In this document: positions 61,731 through 64,000 of the stretch, one piece after another
Numbering within the stretch: position 1 is the first letter of the stretch
How the letters are laid out: each line of letters begins with the position of its first letter
Assembly (NCBI GenBank): GCA_045642225.1
Contig: JAZUIN010000016.1
Location: 51,283 to 115,282 of the forward strand
DNA: 64,000 nucleotides
Reading direction: 5' to 3'
From: RUG191 sp045642225
GTDB taxonomy: Bacteria > Bacillota > Clostridia > Lachnospirales > Lachnospiraceae
The notes under the pieces: model-generated
What the model saw: only the letters and a program-made list of their open reading frames with translations
Told to the model about the DNA's origin: nothing
Databases searched by the model: none
Position numbers and translations under genes: made by a program

Positions 61731-62315
61731 ATGGACAATACATTAAAGTATTACAACCAAAATGCAAATCAGTTTGTCAAGGGGACTCTTGCCGTAGACT
61801 TTAAGCAGACGCAAGATAAATTTCTTGCAAAGCTACCAACAGGTGCATATATCTTAGATTTCGGATGTGGCTCTGGTCGTGATACAAAATATTTTCTTGA
61901 AAAAGGTTATCAAGTTGAAGCAGCAGATGGTTCAGAAGAGCTTTGTAAAATAGCCAGCGATTATACTGGGATAGATGTTAAATGCATGCTTTTTGAGGAA
62001 CTCTTTGAGGTCGAGAAGTATGATGGTATCTGGGCTTGTTCGTCGATATTGCATTTATCCAAAGGAGCTTTGGCAGATGTATTAAAGAAGATGGCCATTG
62101 CAATAAAGGATAATGGTGTAATCTATACATCTTTTAAATATGGAGAGTTTGAGGGAGAGCGTAACGGCAGATATTTTACAGACTTTACGATTGAAATGTT
62201 TGAGGAATATCTTCAGAGAGTGCCCGAACTGCAGATAGAAGAATACTGGATTACAGGTGATGTGAGACCTGGAAGGGGTGAAGAGAAGTGGTTGAATCTG
62301 ATTTTGCGAAAGTAG
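61731..62315 (+). CDS. Class I SAM-dependent methyltransferase (TehB/UbiE-like)
   Basis: The 194-residue protein starts NTLKYYNQNANQFVKGT and has motif I in YILDFGCGSGRDTKYFLEKG, the acidic end of strand 2 in VEAADGSEELCKIA, and YDGIWACSSILHL before the substrate loop. It looks like a small-molecule methyltransferase. AGGAGGG is before ATG. It overlaps the HNH gene by 28 bp, an unusual coupling for two such enzymes. Confidence 0.85.
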   Translation: MDNTLKYYNQNANQFVKGTLAVDFKQTQDKFLAKLPTGAYILDFGCGSGRDTKYFLEKGYQVEAADGSEELCKIASDYTGIDVKCMLFEELFEVEKYDGIWACSSILHLSKGALADVLKKMAIAIKDNGVIYTSFKYGEFEGERNGRYFTDFTIEMFEEYLQRVPELQIEEYWITGDVRPGRGEEKWLNLILRK

Positions 62316-63466
62316 GATATTCATTAACGATTGATGGGAAATATTATAATACACTGGATACCGAGTCATTTTCTCAGATGATGAAGGATCCTTCTTATTG
62401 CTATAAATTCTATTGGTTGGAAGCAATTGTGCAGCTGATATCTGAGGGCATAAGGGAAACGACATTTGATGTAATCATTGATGAGATGATATGCAATGCC
62501 TGGTATTCAGTTCGAGAGTTTCATATTCATCTTAGCGGAATGCAGTTGGATGGTCAGGTAAGAGATGGTTTGGAGCGAGCGGTATTGCTTCTTACGAAAC
62601 TTTCAGGTTTACCAGCGAATGCATCCAAGGTTGAAATAAAGAATGCAATTGCTGAGCATAATTCTGAGTTAAAGTCTTACAAAGAGCAGCTTACTAATAT
62701 GGTTCCATATCGAGCTCTGGCAGGATTCTTTAATAAAAGCAATGAGGCGGCAGACTGGGGAAGTATCCGCAGAATGACTGCTTACATAAAACAAATCAAT
62801 AGGGATACTGTGCTTTTGCCATACACATTGGGTGAAGAAAGCAAACTTAAGAAGAAAGTTTATTTTCAGGATGCCTGGGTGGAAATGATTCAGGATCAGA
62901 CCGTAGCTATCTTAGGCTGGATACAGTATGAAAAGGTGAAGTGGCTACAGAATAATAATCCAGAGGTTCCAGGACTTATTTACAAGCTTGCTCCGATGGA
63001 TGAAAAGATGCGTAAGCTTAATAATGTTCGTAAGCTATGGGAAGGCATTCTGGATGTCAGCGAGATTAGAGATGTGTTTACAGATGAGCCGGTTATTTCA
63101 AAACAGTATGATGTAGATCATTTTATTCCATGGTCATTTGTCATGAATGATGAGCTATGGAATCTTATGCCGATGGATTCCTCACTGAATTCTTCTAAGA
63201 GCAATAGGCTTCCAAAATGGGACCCATTCTTTGTTCGGTTTGCTAAGAATCAGTTTATTATGTATCAACTGATTCATGAAAAGGAAGGCATTAGAAAATT
63301 ATATGAGTCTTGCTATAGGGACAATTTGCATTCCATCTGGGCAGGACGGGAGCTTTACCGTGATGGTAACAGTGAAGAAGAATTCATGAATATCCTAAAG
63401 AAGAATATGCAGCCAGTTTATGATTCTGCTAGAAGACAAGGATATGAAGTTTGGAATCGTTTTTAA
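62288..63466 (+). CDS. HNH endonuclease domain protein
   Basis: The 392-residue protein is assigned a GTG start at 62288 inside the methyltransferase gene. The first ~260 residues are helical and not recognised. At about residue 275 an HNH nuclease appears: KQYDVDHFIPWSFVMNDELW, then NLMPMDSSLNSSKSNRLP, with D-H and N-K residues of the beta-beta-alpha metal fold. No zinc-knuckle cysteines are seen. Its partner may be the overlapping methyltransferase, possibly as a defence pair or simply a conserved operon. Confidence 0.75.
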   Translation: MVESDFAKVGYSLTIDGKYYNTLDTESFSQMMKDPSYCYKFYWLEAIVQLISEGIRETTFDVIIDEMICNAWYSVREFHIHLSGMQLDGQVRDGLERAVLLLTKLSGLPANASKVEIKNAIAEHNSELKSYKEQLTNMVPYRALAGFFNKSNEAADWGSIRRMTAYIKQINRDTVLLPYTLGEESKLKKKVYFQDAWVEMIQDQTVAILGWIQYEKVKWLQNNNPEVPGLIYKLAPMDEKMRKLNNVRKLWEGILDVSEIRDVFTDEPVISKQYDVDHFIPWSFVMNDELWNLMPMDSSLNSSKSNRLPKWDPFFVRFAKNQFIMYQLIHEKEGIRKLYESCYRDNLHSIWAGRELYRDGNSEEEFMNILKKNMQPVYDSARRQGYEVWNRF

Positions 63467-63502
63467 TGACCGATTTCATATAGATTGAAGTGAAAATAAT
63501 TT

Positions 63503-63676
63503 AGTGGTAAAACAACATTACTAAAATTCGTGCATTTCACAAAAACAAGGAGTAGTACTCTGTTGTTTGTGTTGTTTAAGAAACATTTATTGGAAAGTGG
63601 TGTAGATAATGACCGCATCATTGAGATTGTTTTGGATGTGTTTGTAAAGAAAAGTGAAGGAAAGAGTGTAATATAA
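63503..63676 (+). pseudogene. AAA ATPase (DUF4143-type) fragment
   Basis: An open frame ending at TAA 63674 reads LLFVLFKKHLLESGVDNDRI and IEIVLDVF, resembling the segment after Walker A in clostridial AAA-ATPases of the DUF4143 group. The upstream part is degraded (RSSTLL in place of a GKSTLL-like box) and there is no start codon. It appears to be a remnant only. Confidence 0.4.
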
Positions 63677-63717
63677 TGAAAAATATGGGCTGGTTGCAAG
63701 ACCTGGGTCCACCAAAA

Positions 63718-63746
63718 GGCGGGGAAGACACCCCCGCCATTTTTTA
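63718..63746 (+). terminator. Strong GC-rich terminator
   Basis: GGCGGGG pairs with CCCCGCC around a 7-base loop, followed by a T-run. Confidence 0.85.
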
Positions 63747-63821
63747 TGCCGAAAGACTTGGTTGTTCTGATTCAGCAGTTTTCAAAATTAACAAAATTTA
63801 CTAATAATAATATCGGGAATA

Positions 63822-63905
63822 ACGTGCGTATATAAAAAATAATATAAGCACGAATGTTAAAAATGAACTTTACAAACGTGCGTATATAAATTATAATATA
63901 AGAAC
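63822..63905 (+). promoter_or_regulatory. Two copies of an operator/promoter repeat before an AbiEi-like gene
   Basis: ACGTGCGTATATAA occurs at about 63822 and 63877, each followed by ATAATATAAG and then GCACG or AACG. The first copy has inverted arms CGTGC/GCACG 20 bases apart. TATAAT-like boxes lie inside the repeats. Such tandem inverted sites in front of an AbiEi-type regulator fit negative autoregulation. Confidence 0.6.
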
Positions 63906-63922
63906 GTTTGGAGGTGATTGCC

Positions 63923-64000
63923 GTGAATGAGATTGAAAACCTTGTCGATGATTCAGGAATGATTACAACAAAAGATGTGACCAGAAATAATCAGTCAAAG
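63923..64000 (+). CDS. AbiEi-like antitoxin/regulator (partial, 3' end outside window)
   Basis: A GTG start at 63923 lies 7 bases after GGAGGTGAT. The 26 visible residues read MNEIENLVDDSGMITTKDVT, then RNNQSK. This resembles the N-terminal wing of AbiEi-type type IV antitoxins (IDENGGxITTxxV). The gene runs beyond the window, so its partner toxin cannot be seen. The promoter region with repeated operators supports a TA role. Confidence 0.5.
   Translation, partial: MNEIENLVDDSGMITTKDVTRNNQSK

Noticed and set aside
63676..63804. Small ORF MKNMGWLQDL... overlapping the GC-rich hairpin
   Set aside because: Its codons are formed largely by a strong terminator, and no ribosome binding site precedes it.

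Overview
The window is AT-rich chromosomal DNA from a low-GC Gram-positive anaerobe. Codon usage, strong AGGAGG-type ribosome binding sites and the gene repertoire fit the Lachnospiraceae, near Agathobacter/Eubacterium rectale, Roseburia or Butyrivibrio. The species cannot be fixed from the sequence alone. No rRNA or tRNA gene was seen.

Layout. (1) 1-360 is the 3' part of rpsI, followed by a decayed integrative island (about 345-12430). It is bounded by a 17-bp direct repeat of the rpsI end, with integrase arm-type repeats inside both ends and only a C-terminal scrap of a tyrosine integrase left. Its cargo looks like defence: a type IIG-like restriction-methylation enzyme, a second N6-adenine methylase, two uncharacterised proteins, a DUF6414-type protein overlapping a Clp-like AAA+ ATPase, a broken IS110 transposase and a DUF262-HNH (GmrSD-like) protein. 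(2) 12.6-20.8 kb is ordinary chromosome: ABC exporter, SLC13/ArsB-like permease, small iron-sulfur-type protein, EEP-family enzyme, LrgA/LrgB, EamA transporter, arginase-fold protein. (3) 20.9-29.5 kb is a sulfoquinovose operon of the transaldolase (sulfo-TAL) type: sulfoquinovosidase, GPH symporter, transaldolase, sulfolactaldehyde reductase, DUF4867 protein, fucose-isomerase-fold isomerase and a ROK regulator. A GC-richer ~108-bp palindromic element sits inside it. (4) 29.5-33.5 kb carries trkA, a small FliD-like protein and guaA.

(5) 33.5-45.7 kb is a tandem array of integrated islets at the 3' end of guaA. The guaA end plus terminator plus adjacent arm sequence recurs at 41.78, 43.60 and 45.59 kb, and a diverged version sits at 38.12 kb. 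Every islet ends with a toxin-antitoxin or TA-like operon just before the next boundary: Phd/RelE, Xre/ImmA (frameshifted), RelB/YoeB-like, AbiEi/AbiEii. No integrase gene is present. Other cargo includes a methyltransferase, ATC-hydrolase-like protein, flavodoxin, TraX, DUF4417, a CdiA-CT-like toxin with a zinc-ribbon partner, and SdpI. A ~280-bp block dense in inverted repeats lies upstream of the DUF4417 gene.

(6) 45.8-51.8 kb holds a membrane diguanylate cyclase, larE, a secreted coiled-coil protein and a CPBP protease. (7) 51.8-53.7 kb has an IS3/IS150-type element missing its outer right end, fused to an IS30-like remnant. (8) 54.2-61.2 kb is a complete type II-A CRISPR-Cas locus: short antisense tracrRNA with its own promoter, cas9, cas1, cas2, csn2, a leader ending in ATTTGAG, and 13 repeats with 12 spacers. 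Two spacers are near-identical and differ in the seed. (9) 61.5-64.0 kb holds a small protein, a methyltransferase overlapping an HNH protein, an ATPase remnant, and the start of an AbiEi-like gene behind two copies of an operator-like repeat.

All functions are read from motifs and remembered family features. No database search was possible.
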